From NCBI RefSeq assembly GCF_900188105.1, contig NZ_FZNP01000011.1, positions 62,001 to 126,000 on the forward strand: a DNA stretch of 64,000 nt, read 5' to 3'. The DNA comes from Actinomadura mexicana (GTDB lineage Bacteria; Actinomycetota; Actinomycetes; Streptosporangiales; Streptosporangiaceae). Made by a program: the position numbers and the translations under genes. Of the stretch, positions 43,297-51,018 are shown piece after piece. The notes below the pieces were generated by a model. The model did no database searches. It worked only from the letters and a program-made list of their open reading frames with translations, and had not been told where the DNA came from. Within the stretch, counting starts at the first letter, position 1, and each line of letters starts with the position of its first letter.

Positions 43297-45018
43297 GTGG
43301 CTCATGATTCGGGCGCCGGCCAAGACCGGGCACGGCTGATCCTGCCGCAGCTGCAGCTGGACGATCTGCTGTCGGAGCTGCAGTCGAGGCTGGAGGCGGC
43401 GCGGTCCACGCGCGACCGGGTCCACGCGCTGCTGGAGGCCGTGGTCTCGATCGGCAGCGAACTGGACCTGGAGTCGGTGCTGCGGCGGATCACCGAGGCG
43501 GCCACCACCCTCGTCGACGCCCGGTACGGCGCGCTCGGCGTCATCGGCGAGGAGGGCGAGCACCTGGCGCAGTTCGTCACCGTGGGCGTCGGCGACGAGG
43601 AGATCGAGGCGATCGGCCACTGGCCGCACGGGCACGGGATCCTGGGCCTGCTGATCCGGGATCCGCGCTCGCTGCGGCTCCCGGACCTCGGGGACCATCC
43701 CGCCTCCAGCGGCTTCCCCGCCAACCATCCGCCGATGCGGACGTTCCTGGGCGTCCCGATCCGCGTGCGGGACGAGGTGTTCGGCAACCTCTACCTGACC
43801 GAGAAGGCCGGCGGCGGCCAGTTCGAGGAGGAGGACGAGGTCGTGGTGATCGCGCTGGCCACGGCCGCCGGCGTCGCGATCGAGAACGCCCGCCTGTACC
43901 AGGAGGCGCGCCGGCGCGAGCGCTGGCTGGAGGCGTCGGCCGAGGTCTCCACCGCGCTGCTGTCGGGCACTGACCCGCACGAGGTGACCACGCTGGTGGC
44001 GCAGCGGGCGCAGGAGATCGCCGAGGCCGACCTGGCGACGGTCGCGCTGGTGGAGGAGGGCAGCCCGCACTTCGTGGTCGAGGCGGCCCGCGGGCAGGGC
44101 GCCGAGCAGTTGGAGGGGCTGCGGGTGCCGCTGGAGCACTCGGTGGCCGGGCCGGTGTTCGCCGACGGGGTCGCCCTGCGGCTGGCCGACGGGGAGAAGG
44201 CGGCGCGCGAGGCGGACGTGCCCGCGCGGCTGCCGATCGGTCCGCTGCTGATCGTCCCGCTGGGGCTCGGTTCGGCGGCGCGCGGTGTCATCGCGGTGGT
44301 CAACCGGCCCGAGGGCGCGCTTTTCTCGGAGGGGACGCAGCGGCTGCTGGAGGCGTTCGCGGGGCAGGCGGCGGTGGCCCTGGAACTGGCCGAGCGGCGC
44401 CGGGACGCCGAGCGGCTGGCGCTGCTGGAGGACCGCGACCGGATCGCCAAGGACCTGCACGACACCGTCATCCAGCGGCTGTTCGCGACCGCGATGGGGC
44501 TGATGGCGGCGATCAAGATCACGCAGAAGCGGGAGGTCGCCGTCCGGGTGCAGCGGGCGGTGGACGACCTGGACGACACCATCCGGCAGATCCGCTCGTC
44601 CATCTTCGCGCTGCAGGGCCCCGAGACCGACGAGACGTCGCTGCGCAGCCGGGTGCACGCCCTGGCCGACAGGGCGGCGGAGCACCTGGGGTTCGCTCCC
44701 TCGGTGCGGCTGGACGGGCTGCTGGACACCTCGGTCGACGAGGAGATCGGCGAGCAGCTCCTCGCGGTCGTGCGGGAGGCCCTGTCGAACGTCGCCCGGC
44801 ACGCTCACGCCACCGAGGCGGCCCTGAACATCGAGGTCGGGGACGACGTCACGGTGCGGGTGGAGGACAACGGCGTCGGGATCGCCGAAGGCGGCCGCCG
44901 CAGCGGGCTCCGCAACATGGAGGCCCGCGCCGGGGGCCTGGGCGGCACGTGCACCGCCGGACGCCGTCCGGAGGGCGGCACGGTGCTGGTCTGGTGCGTT
45001 CCGCTCAAGCCCGTCTGA
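43297..45018 (+). CDS. devS: DevS/DosS/DosT-like heme-sensor histidine kinase
   Basis: A 573-residue kinase co-linear with mycobacterial DosS (578 residues). A helical N-terminus is followed by GAF-A (~45-205), GAF-B (~220-365), a HisKA_3 domain with His388 in RIAKDLHDTVIQRLF, and a HATPase (VVREALSNVARHAHA, then DNGVGIAE). In GAF-A the stretch SSGFPANHPPMRTFLGVPIR puts His144 at the position of the DosS heme-ligating His149, and GFPxxHPPMRTFLG is otherwise intact. It should therefore sense oxygen, nitric oxide or redox state through heme and phosphorylate the DevR-like regulator. The GTG start is behind a weak site. Confidence 0.92.
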   Translation: MAHDSGAGQDRARLILPQLQLDDLLSELQSRLEAARSTRDRVHALLEAVVSIGSELDLESVLRRITEAATTLVDARYGALGVIGEEGEHLAQFVTVGVGDEEIEAIGHWPHGHGILGLLIRDPRSLRLPDLGDHPASSGFPANHPPMRTFLGVPIRVRDEVFGNLYLTEKAGGGQFEEEDEVVVIALATAAGVAIENARLYQEARRRERWLEASAEVSTALLSGTDPHEVTTLVAQRAQEIAEADLATVALVEEGSPHFVVEAARGQGAEQLEGLRVPLEHSVAGPVFADGVALRLADGEKAAREADVPARLPIGPLLIVPLGLGSAARGVIAVVNRPEGALFSEGTQRLLEAFAGQAAVALELAERRRDAERLALLEDRDRIAKDLHDTVIQRLFATAMGLMAAIKITQKREVAVRVQRAVDDLDDTIRQIRSSIFALQGPETDETSLRSRVHALADRAAEHLGFAPSVRLDGLLDTSVDEEIGEQLLAVVREALSNVARHAHATEAALNIEVGDDVTVRVEDNGVGIAEGGRRSGLRNMEARAGGLGGTCTAGRRPEGGTVLVWCVPLKPV

Positions 45019-45046
45019 CCTGCCGCCCGGCCCGGCCTCACCGAGG

Positions 45047-45646
45047 TCAGGGACCGATACGGTGGTTGTCGAGGCGTGCCCACTCGGCGTCCCACAGCCG
45101 GTAGCGGCGCCGGTCGTACCGCACCCGGACGAGCCAGTAGAGGCAGAGCACGGGCAGTCCCGTGGCAAGGGCCACGCCCGCCCCGGCCACCGTGGTGTGG
45201 ATGACCGTCTGCGCGTGCCGGCGGGGCGGCGTGATCGAGACGCCGTCGGGTCCGGCCCACAGGAGGAGGCGCTCCCCGACGTCGGCTCCCCGCCACGTCG
45301 TGTAGTCGCCGGTCCGCCGCGTCCCGTCGGGGTCGGTCCAGGCGACCGTGACCGTGCGCCGGCCCCCCGGATCCCGCACCTTCACGATGGTGGCCTCGAC
45401 GCGGTGCCTGGTGGCGGCCTGCTGGCGCTCGGCCCTCACCCCCGAGCCGTAGGCGGACTGGACGGCATGGGAGAGCAGCGGCGGTGTCGCGCTGAGGAAG
45501 ACGACGAGCAGCAGCAGCCCGAGCCGCCACTGGACCCGGTCCACATCGCGCCGCAGGTCGTTGCGGTCGAAGCCGCAACTGCGACGTCGGCGGTCGATCC
45601 GTGCTGTCCAGCGGCCGGTCCGTGTTCGCATGGTCGTCGCTCCCAT
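45047..45646 (-). CDS. Rv1733c-like membrane protein, copy 1
   Basis: A 199-residue protein with a basic N-terminus, one membrane helix at about residues 42-60, an extracytoplasmic domain of ~85 residues (RHRVEATIVKVRDPGGRRTV; ADVGERLLLWAGPDG) and a second helix at about 148-170, ending in a basic YDRRRYRLWDAEWARL tail. This layout matches the Rv1733c group, a strongly DosR-induced mycobacterial antigen of unknown function. The N-terminal RRSCGFDRNDLRRDVDRVQWR is shared with the second copy at 51019. An internal ATG (MRTRTG, 45631) is an alternative start. A palindromic box lies 118 bp upstream. Confidence 0.85.
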   Translation of the reverse strand: MGATTMRTRTGRWTARIDRRRRSCGFDRNDLRRDVDRVQWRLGLLLLVVFLSATPPLLSHAVQSAYGSGVRAERQQAATRHRVEATIVKVRDPGGRRTVTVAWTDPDGTRRTGDYTTWRGADVGERLLLWAGPDGVSITPPRRHAQTVIHTTVAGAGVALATGLPVLCLYWLVRVRYDRRRYRLWDAEWARLDNHRIGP

Positions 45647-45730
45647 GACGCCGTCCCTTCACCTTCCTTCCATCACGACGCTACACATCGGGCCCCGGAC
45701 GGACGCAGAGGCGGAAAGCCCCTCCCGGCA

Positions 45731-45746
45731 GGGACCTCCCGGGTCC
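45731..45746. promoter_or_regulatory. Weak DosR-like box
   Basis: GGGACCTCCCGGGTCC, an imperfect copy 33 bp from the better one at 45764, on the side of the Rv1733c-like gene. Confidence 0.35.
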
Positions 45747-45763
45747 TCCTGCCCGCCCCACGC

Positions 45764-45777
45764 GGGACCTTGGTCCC
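45764..45777. promoter_or_regulatory. DosR-like palindromic box
   Basis: GGGACCTTGGTCCC, symmetric except for the centre, 94 bp before the DoxX-like gene and 118 bp before the divergent Rv1733c-like gene. Confidence 0.65.
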
Positions 45778-45871
45778 GCCGATCGTGCGCCGAACGTACC
45801 TACAGGCCAAGGGCGGTCCGGGATTGAGTCATGGGTGACGAGATCATCGATGCGATGGAAGGTGAGTGGCG

Positions 45872-46435
45872 ATGGCACTCTCCGAGCACGAGCCCCGCGT
45901 GGGACGGAACACTCGGATTCGGGAGGTGACCCCCGAGCCGCTGACCGAGTCGCCCGCCGCCCGTTACACGTGGGCCGCCGCGCGCTTCGCGCTCGGCTGG
46001 GTCTTCCTGTGGGCGTTCCTGGACAAGACCTTCGGACTGGGCCACGAGACCCCCGCCGCCAAGGCGTGGATCGACGGCGGCAGCCCGACCGAGGGGTTCC
46101 TGGCGCACTCGCCCGCCGGCCCGTTCGCCGGGTTCTACCACGACATCGCGGGAGCGGGCTGGGCCGACTGGCTGTTCATGATCGGTCTGGGCGGCATCGG
46201 CGCCGCCCTCATCCTGGGCGTGGGCATGCGGATCGCCGTCGCAGCGGGAGCCGCCCTGCTGGTGATGATGTGGTCGGCGGTCCTGCCTCCGGAGAACAAC
46301 CCCTTCATGGACGACCACCTGGTCTACGCCATCCTGATCGTCGGACTGGCCCTGGTCGGCGCCGGCGACACCCTGGGTCTCGGCCGCTGGTGGGGCGGAA
46401 GCCGCCTGGTCGAGCGCCTCCCCTTCCTCAAGTGA
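45872..46435 (+). CDS. DoxX-like membrane protein
   Basis: A 187-residue protein with four hydrophobic segments. It begins with a 30-residue soluble stretch, then ALGWVFLWAFLDKTFGLG with GHETPAAKAWIDGGSPTEGF, the pattern of the DoxX/thiosulfate:quinone-oxidoreductase-small-subunit family, and ends with the amphipathic GLGRWWGGSRLVERL. The role may be in respiratory electron transfer or membrane redox stress, but is unproven. I use the ATG at 45872, with GGAAGG nine bases upstream, rather than the GTG two codons earlier. A palindromic box lies 94 bp upstream. Confidence 0.85.
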   Translation: MALSEHEPRVGRNTRIREVTPEPLTESPAARYTWAAARFALGWVFLWAFLDKTFGLGHETPAAKAWIDGGSPTEGFLAHSPAGPFAGFYHDIAGAGWADWLFMIGLGGIGAALILGVGMRIAVAAGAALLVMMWSAVLPPENNPFMDDHLVYAILIVGLALVGAGDTLGLGRWWGGSRLVERLPFLK

Positions 46436-46450
46436 CCTGATCCGCGACCA

Positions 46451-46479
46451 CGAGGGGCGCTCCCCGCGAGCGCCCCTCG
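46451..46479. terminator. Bidirectional hairpin terminator
   Basis: Perfect 11-bp stem CGAGGGGCGCT / AGCGCCCCTCG with a 7-base loop between the ends of the convergent DoxX-like and universal stress protein genes. Confidence 0.8.
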
Positions 46480-46611
46480 CAGGCATGTCGATGCATTGGG
46501 CGGCAAGGCGGGTCGGGAGGGGTGCGGCGCCGGAGATCGGTCCGGCGGCCCCACGGGCTGGATCGCGGCAAGGGCCTGTTCGACGGCGCGGTGAGTTTCG
46601 GCCCGCGGGCC

Positions 46612-47055
46612 TCAGAGGTTCTCGCCGGCGGCGGCCCTCTGGTCCGCGCAGATCACTACCTCGCACCGCGCCCGCTCCCGCACGACCGGGACGGTGTCGC
46701 CGCCGAGCGGGTTGCCGTGCTCGGAGTGCGCCCGGGCGCCGACCACCAGCAGTTCGGCGCGCCCGGCCGCTTCGGCCAGTACCACGCCCGGCTCCCCGTG
46801 CAGGACGCGCAGCCGGGTGGTCAGGTGCCGGGAGCGGGGGATCAGGCGGGCGACCAGGCGGCGCAGCCGCAGCCACTCCTTGACCGCGCGGAACGGGCGC
46901 CGCGCGGGGGCGTCGCCGGGCTCCATGACGCGGATGACGTCCAGGCGCGCGCGGCGTTCGGCGGCCTCGCGGGCGGCCCGGCGCAACGCGGCCATGGAGT
47001 TGGGGGAACCGTCCACCCCGACGACGACGGACCGTTGTTCCGGCACGACCCACAT
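46612..47055 (-). CDS. Single-domain universal stress protein
   Basis: A 147-residue protein with one USP fold: SVVVGVDGSPNSMAALRRAA at the start, LRVLHGEPGVVLAEAAGRAE in the middle and VVRERARCEVVICADQ at the end. The ATP-binding loop is altered (VVGARAHSEHGNPLGGDTV lacks the G-2x-G-9x-G-S spacing), so it may not bind nucleotide. A basic helix-rich insertion (FRAVKEWLRLRRLVARLI) is unusual. The start follows a GGGAGG site. A palindromic box lies 78 bp upstream, shared with the divergent OsmC operon. Confidence 0.88.
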   Translation of the reverse strand: MWVVPEQRSVVVGVDGSPNSMAALRRAAREAAERRARLDVIRVMEPGDAPARRPFRAVKEWLRLRRLVARLIPRSRHLTTRLRVLHGEPGVVLAEAAGRAELLVVGARAHSEHGNPLGGDTVPVVRERARCEVVICADQRAAAGENL

Positions 47056-47368
47056 CAGCGACCTCCCTCAGTCATCCCCCACCCTGCCGTCCGGGACATT
47101 CCGCGAGTTAGTGCCGACCGTCCCACCAAATCGGGACTTTCGGCCCGATCCGGGCACCGCTCGGCGGGCGGCACGGCGGGATCTGGTGGCTCCCGGATGG
47201 AGGCACGTTGCAGGAGCCGGGGATGTGGCCGGTGTCGAACTCGCCTGGCGTCCGGACCTCACCCGTACCGGGGACTTCCGGCAGGACCTTTGGCTCTACC
47301 TGCGAAGACTTCCGAAATCGAGACTTGGGGTCCAATGCGAGGAACCGTCAGCAGAGGAGGTGGCACCG
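47056..47368. other. Divergent promoter region
   Basis: No gene. It contains one good palindromic box (47133-47146) and a partial copy GGGACTTCCGGC near 47271. A clear AGAGGAGG ribosome-binding site lies just before the OsmC start. Confidence 0.55.
47133..47146. promoter_or_regulatory. DosR-like palindromic box
   Basis: GGGACTTTCGGCCC between the divergent single-domain universal stress protein (78 bp) and the OsmC-USP-CNB operon (223 bp). Confidence 0.62.
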
Positions 47369-47782
47369 ATGAGCGAGATGCTGGTCGTCCACCGGGAGGA
47401 CGACGCCTTCGCGGTGATCGTCCGTGACCACGTGATCCACGTGGACCAGCCCTACACGGGGGGAGGGATGGACGCCGGGCCGACCCCGGTCGAGTTGTTC
47501 GTGGCGTCCCTGGCCGCGTGCACCGCGCACCACGCCCGGCTCTACCTGAAGGCGCGCTGCCTGCCCGCGAACGGGCTTGAGGTCGCCGCCGAGTACGCGA
47601 TGACCCCGGAGGGTCCCGCCCGGGTGACGCGTGTCGAGCTGCGCCTGCGCCCTCCCGTCCGGCTGCCCGACCGGGACGTGGGGGGTCTGATGGCGGCCGT
47701 CATGGCCGGCACGGTCCACAACTCGATCTTTGACACCCCCCGTGTCGGCGTGCGCCTGGAGAGCGAGGTCACTGCCGCCTGA
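47369..47782 (+). CDS. OsmC/Ohr-family peroxide-resistance-type protein
   Basis: A 137-residue OsmC-fold protein: IHVDQPYTGGGMDAGPTPVE, then LFVASLAACTAHHARLYLKA with the peroxidatic-type cysteine, and ending TVHNSIFDTPRVGVRLE. The second, C-terminal cysteine that Ohr and OsmC proteins use is not obvious (the late position carries S/T), so thiol-peroxidase activity is uncertain. It heads a rightward operon with the tandem universal stress protein and the cyclic-nucleotide-binding protein. Confidence 0.87.
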   Translation: MSEMLVVHREDDAFAVIVRDHVIHVDQPYTGGGMDAGPTPVELFVASLAACTAHHARLYLKARCLPANGLEVAAEYAMTPEGPARVTRVELRLRPPVRLPDRDVGGLMAAVMAGTVHNSIFDTPRVGVRLESEVTAA

Positions 47783-47876
47783 ACGGGCGCCAGAGGTCCC
47801 GCCTCCGGGGGCCGTTCGACCCTGGAGAGGGGTTGCGACGGGCGCTGGAATGAAGGCGACCGATGAGGAGGGCGTC

Positions 47877-48722
47877 ATGAGCCACGTGGTCGTCGGATAC
47901 GACGCGACCAGTGCGAGCGGGCGTGCCCTGCGCTGGGCGGTGGAGGAGGCCCGGCTCCGGTGGGTGCCGCTCACGGTGTGCCACGCCTGGCAGCGGCCGT
48001 ACTCGATCGGCTCCATCGACCACGAGGGCGTCGCCCTCGTCCGCCGGATGGGGGAGCACGTGCTCGACCAGGGCGTGGCGCTGGCGCATGAGCTGGCCCC
48101 CGGCCTGCAGGTGCGCAAGCGGCTGGAGACCGGGGGGCCTTACGAGGCGCTGCTGAACCAGGGGCCGGACGCCGAGCTCATCGTCGTCGGATCGCATCCG
48201 CCGGAGGAGACGCCCGTCGGGTCCACGGCGCTGCGGGTCCCGGCCCGGGCAGGTCGCCCCGTCGCGGTCGTGCGCTCGGCCGCCTCGCGCGACGGCCTGG
48301 TGGTCGTCGGCGTCGACGGTTCCTCGGGCGCCGACGCGGCACTGGCGTTCGGGTTCGAGGAGGCGGCCCTGCGCGGCTGGCGGCTGCGCGCGGTCTACGG
48401 CTGCTGGGAGCCCGGCGCCGCGCCCGACGGCGACCTGTCGCTGTTCGGCGATGAGGACAAGCTCCGCCACGCGTGCGGGGCGGTGCTGGAACGGGCGGTC
48501 GCGCCCTGGCTGGTCAAGTACTCCGCCGTCCAGGCGACGACGTCGCTGGTGCTCAGGCCGCCCCGCGAGGCCCTGCTGGAGGCGGCGGAGGGTGCGACGC
48601 TGACGGTGGTGGGCGCGCGCGGCACCGGCGCGGTCGAGCCTCTGACGCTCGGCGCGACGAGCGACGCGCTGCTCAAGCACGCGCCCCTCACGCTCACGAT
48701 CGTCCCGCAGCGGGTCGGATGA
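47877..48722 (+). CDS. Tandem-domain universal stress protein
   Basis: A 281-residue two-domain USP. Domain 1 opens VVVGYDATSASGRALRWAVE, with CHAWQRPYSIGSIDHEG, and has a degenerate nucleotide loop (VVGSHPPEETPVGSTAL). Domain 2 keeps a near-complete one (VVGARGTGAVEPLTLGATS). It is most like the copy at 36456 in this asymmetry. The ATG at 47877 follows GAGGAGGGCGTC. It lies 94 bp after the OsmC gene and 38 bp before the cyclic-nucleotide-binding gene, probably one operon. Confidence 0.9.
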   Translation: MSHVVVGYDATSASGRALRWAVEEARLRWVPLTVCHAWQRPYSIGSIDHEGVALVRRMGEHVLDQGVALAHELAPGLQVRKRLETGGPYEALLNQGPDAELIVVGSHPPEETPVGSTALRVPARAGRPVAVVRSAASRDGLVVVGVDGSSGADAALAFGFEEAALRGWRLRAVYGCWEPGAAPDGDLSLFGDEDKLRHACGAVLERAVAPWLVKYSAVQATTSLVLRPPREALLEAAEGATLTVVGARGTGAVEPLTLGATSDALLKHAPLTLTIVPQRVG

Positions 48723-48760
48723 CGCCGGGCGGCGGAGAACACCGGAGGTAGGCGAGCCAA

Positions 48761-49237
48761 GTGAGCATGGTGACCGCGGCCGATCTGGCCGGCGAGCCGT
48801 TCTTCGACGGTATGCGGAGCCCGGATCTGACCAGGCTTGCGAAGGCGGCCCGGCACACCGACATCTCCGCGGGGCGGCGCATGTTCGCGGAGTCCGCCGC
48901 GGCGGAGCGGTTCTGGCTCCTCCTTGACGGGAGCGTGGCCGTCGACATGCGCGTCCCCGAAGGCGGGACGCTCGTCATCGACACCTTCGGGCCCGGATCG
49001 GTGGTGGGCTGGTCATGGCTGTTCCGTCCGCACCGCGGGCGGTTCGGCGCGTTCGCGAGCACGCCGGTCCAGGCGATCGAGTTCGACGGCCGGCTGGTCC
49101 GGACGCTGAGCGCGGTGGACCCCTCGCTCGGCTACGAGCTGACGCGCCGCTTCGCCGAGCAGGTCGTGGGCCGCCTGGAGGCGACCCAGACCCGGCTCGC
49201 CGAAGTCGCCCCCGAAACCCTGGGCCGGGCGGTGTAA
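48761..49237 (+). CDS. Cyclic-nucleotide-binding-domain protein without DNA-binding domain
   Basis: A 158-residue protein consisting only of a Crp/Fnr-type cNMP beta-roll: FFDGMRSPDLTRLAKAARHT, then GRRMFAESAAAERFWLLLDG, PGSVVGWSWLFRPHRGRFGA and VQAIEFDGRLVRTLSAVDPS. The phosphate-binding cassette is divergent (no R-x-A after the G-E-x-x-G position), so it may not bind cAMP. No helix-turn-helix follows. GTG start behind a GGAGG. Third gene of the OsmC operon; its role in that operon is unknown. Confidence 0.85.
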   Translation: MSMVTAADLAGEPFFDGMRSPDLTRLAKAARHTDISAGRRMFAESAAAERFWLLLDGSVAVDMRVPEGGTLVIDTFGPGSVVGWSWLFRPHRGRFGAFASTPVQAIEFDGRLVRTLSAVDPSLGYELTRRFAEQVVGRLEATQTRLAEVAPETLGRAV

Positions 49238-49242
49238 CCCCT

Positions 49243-49288
49243 CGCGGGCCGCCCCGCCCCTGCCGGTGGGGGCGTACGAGGGCCCGCG
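49243..49288. terminator. Nested hairpin, probable bidirectional terminator
   Basis: Outer stem CGCGGGCC / GGCCCGCG and inner stem CGCCCC / GGGGCG enclosing a small loop, located between the convergent ends of the CNB gene and the small coiled-coil gene. Confidence 0.65.
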
Positions 49289-49331
49289 GACGACGATCAC
49301 CGGGCCCGGGTCAAGCGCCCGGCGGCGGGCG

Positions 49332-49538
49332 TCAGCGGTGGGAGCAGGAGCAGTTCCTGCGCCCGCCGTGGGCCGGCGGCGCCGGTTCGCCGGGGTCGGG
49401 GGTGTCCGGGGAAGTGCTCTCCACGGCGGCGGCCAGCAGCCGGGCCGCTTCGGCGAGCGCGGCCACCTGCCGCTCCAGCACCGCGACGCGATGCTCCAGA
49501 GCCGGGACGGACGAACCATGGGAGATCTGCCTCGCCAT
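49332..49538 (-). CDS. Small coiled-coil protein with a Cys-x-Cys tail
   Basis: A 68-residue protein from the ATG at 49538 (MARQISHGSSVPALEHRV), preceded by TAAGGAAC. Residues ~12-42 form a clear heptad coiled coil (PALEHRVAVLERQVAALAEA). A proline-rich linker follows and the chain ends GGRRNCSCSHR, a compact Cys-x-Cys-x-His that could bind metal or form a disulfide. I do not recognise the family. A strong palindromic box lies 87 bp upstream, so it probably belongs to the same regulon as its neighbours. A longer start at 49583 is possible. Confidence 0.65.
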   Translation of the reverse strand: MARQISHGSSVPALEHRVAVLERQVAALAEAARLLAAAVESTSPDTPDPGEPAPPAHGGRRNCSCSHR

Positions 49539-49624
49539 CGCGAAGTTCCTTAAAGCTCGGGGAGCCGCCCCGGTGGCGGCCACGGTGCCGACTCCAGCGT
49601 CGGTCGCGCGCCCGCTCCACCGTA

Positions 49625-49638
49625 GGGACCTTCGTCCC
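49625..49638. promoter_or_regulatory. DosR-like palindromic box
   Basis: GGGACCTTCGTCCC, 87 bp upstream of the small coiled-coil gene; a degraded copy (GGTCCTTTCGTCCC) lies 29 bp further on. Confidence 0.65.
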
Positions 49639-49748
49639 CGTTTCGACGGCGACGGTCCTTTCGTCCCCGAACGTGAACCTCAAGCGCGATGGTGCCTCTC
49701 ACCGGGGACGCCCGGCGCGCTTCGGCACTGGATCACCGCGGCGCGGGC

Positions 49749-50867
49749 TCAGCCGACGGCCAGGATCCGCGCCACCAGGCGAGCGGTCCGGCCGCCCTCC
49801 TGCTCCGCCACAGCGAGCGCCGTCCCGACGTCGAGTTCGTCGAGGAGGGCCCGCGTCACGGCGGTCTCCGCCGCGGGGGAGGAGCGGCCGCGGCCCGCCG
49901 CGCCGAGGAGGCGGTCCAGGCCGGCCGCGGCGCGGTCAAGGGCGTCGGGCGTGTAGTCGCACTCCTGCGCCCAGGGCTCGGCGAGGAGCATGAACCGGAC
50001 GGCCGAGGACGGGTGGTCCTGGACGAGATCGGAGACCAGCACCAGGTTGCCGGTGGACTTGGCCATCTTGGTACCGTCCCGGCAGACCATCCCGACGTGC
50101 AGCCAGGCCCGGGAGAACGGCCGCACGCCGGTCAGCGCCTCGGCCATGGCGGCCTCGTAGGCGTGGTGGGGGAACCGCAGGTCGACGCCGCCGGCGTGCA
50201 GGTCCAGTGCCGGGCCGAAGGTCGTCATGGCCATCGCGGAGCACTCGGCGTGCCAGCCGGGCCGTCCCGCGCTCCAGGGACTGGGCCAGGCCGGCTCGCC
50301 CGACCGCGACGGCCGCCAGAGCGCGACGTCGAACGGGTCCGCCTTGCCGGGATCATCGGGCGCGTCGCCGTACTCGGCGAGGAGCTCGCGTGCTCGGCCG
50401 ACGTCGAGGCCGGCCCGCCGCGGGACCTCGCCGCCGCGGAAGTAGACCGCGCCGTCGCGGAGGTAGGCGTGGCCGGAGGCGAGGAGGCCCTGGGCGAGCG
50501 CGACGACCTCGCTGACATGGTTGTGCGCGCGGGGCTGGTGGTCGACGGCGTGGACGCCGAGAGCCTCCAGGTCGCGTTCGAAGTAGAACTGCTGGACGGC
50601 GGCGAAGCTGTCGTACGGGCTGCCCGCACGGTGCGCGGCCTGGTCCAGCACGTCGTCGACATCGGTGACGTTGCGGCACACTCGCACCTCTCCGCCGGCG
50701 TGCCGCAGGACCCGCGCGGCGACGTCGGCCCAGACGAACGTGCGCGCATGGCCGAGGTGGGTCGCGTCGTACGGGGTGATCCCGCAGACGTACATGCGGG
50801 CGGGGCCGACGACGGGGATGGGACTGCCGCCGATCCGCAGCGTGCGGCCGGGCGAGTTGAGATCCAC
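49749..50867 (-). CDS. MshC/cysteinyl-tRNA-synthetase-like class I ligase
   Basis: A 372-residue class I synthetase-fold protein. The N-terminal MYVCGITPYDATHLGHART has the HIGH-like segment in the exact form used by MshC, the ligase that joins cysteine to GlcN-inositol in mycothiol synthesis, rather than the CGPTVYDxxHIGNAR form of CysRS. Zinc ligands (Cys in YVCG, GWHAECSAM, HAGGVDLRFPHH) and the KMSKS-like DGTKMAKSTGNLVLVS are present. It is shorter than CysRS (~460) and than typical MshC (~410) and lacks the CysRS anticodon-binding region. It starts at a GTG, with a palindromic box 74 bp upstream. A paralogue with a changed role is possible. Confidence 0.85.
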   Translation of the reverse strand: MDLNSPGRTLRIGGSPIPVVGPARMYVCGITPYDATHLGHARTFVWADVAARVLRHAGGEVRVCRNVTDVDDVLDQAAHRAGSPYDSFAAVQQFYFERDLEALGVHAVDHQPRAHNHVSEVVALAQGLLASGHAYLRDGAVYFRGGEVPRRAGLDVGRARELLAEYGDAPDDPGKADPFDVALWRPSRSGEPAWPSPWSAGRPGWHAECSAMAMTTFGPALDLHAGGVDLRFPHHAYEAAMAEALTGVRPFSRAWLHVGMVCRDGTKMAKSTGNLVLVSDLVQDHPSSAVRFMLLAEPWAQECDYTPDALDRAAAGLDRLLGAAGRGRSSPAAETAVTRALLDELDVGTALAVAEQEGGRTARLVARILAVG

Positions 50868-50940
50868 GTGAGCGCCGCTCCTCGGGGTGGAAGAACCGGT
50901 TCTTCCTCTCTGCCCTACCCGCCGGGCCCATCCGTTCCGG

Positions 50941-50954
50941 GGGACGAAGGTCCC
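50941..50954. promoter_or_regulatory. DosR-like palindromic box
   Basis: GGGACGAAGGTCCC, 74 bp upstream of the MshC-like gene. A poorer partial copy occurs ~24 bp to the right. Confidence 0.65.
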
Positions 50955-51018
50955 GACGACCGGTGACCTTGGGTGCCCGTCCCGAAACCGCCCGGACCTG
51001 ATCGGTGAACCGCCTCTC

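Noticed and set aside
47800..47836. Possible DosR-like box before the universal stress protein at 47877 (gaggtcccgcctccggggg)
   Set aside because: Half-site spacing and symmetry are wrong, and the gene is probably read from the OsmC promoter.
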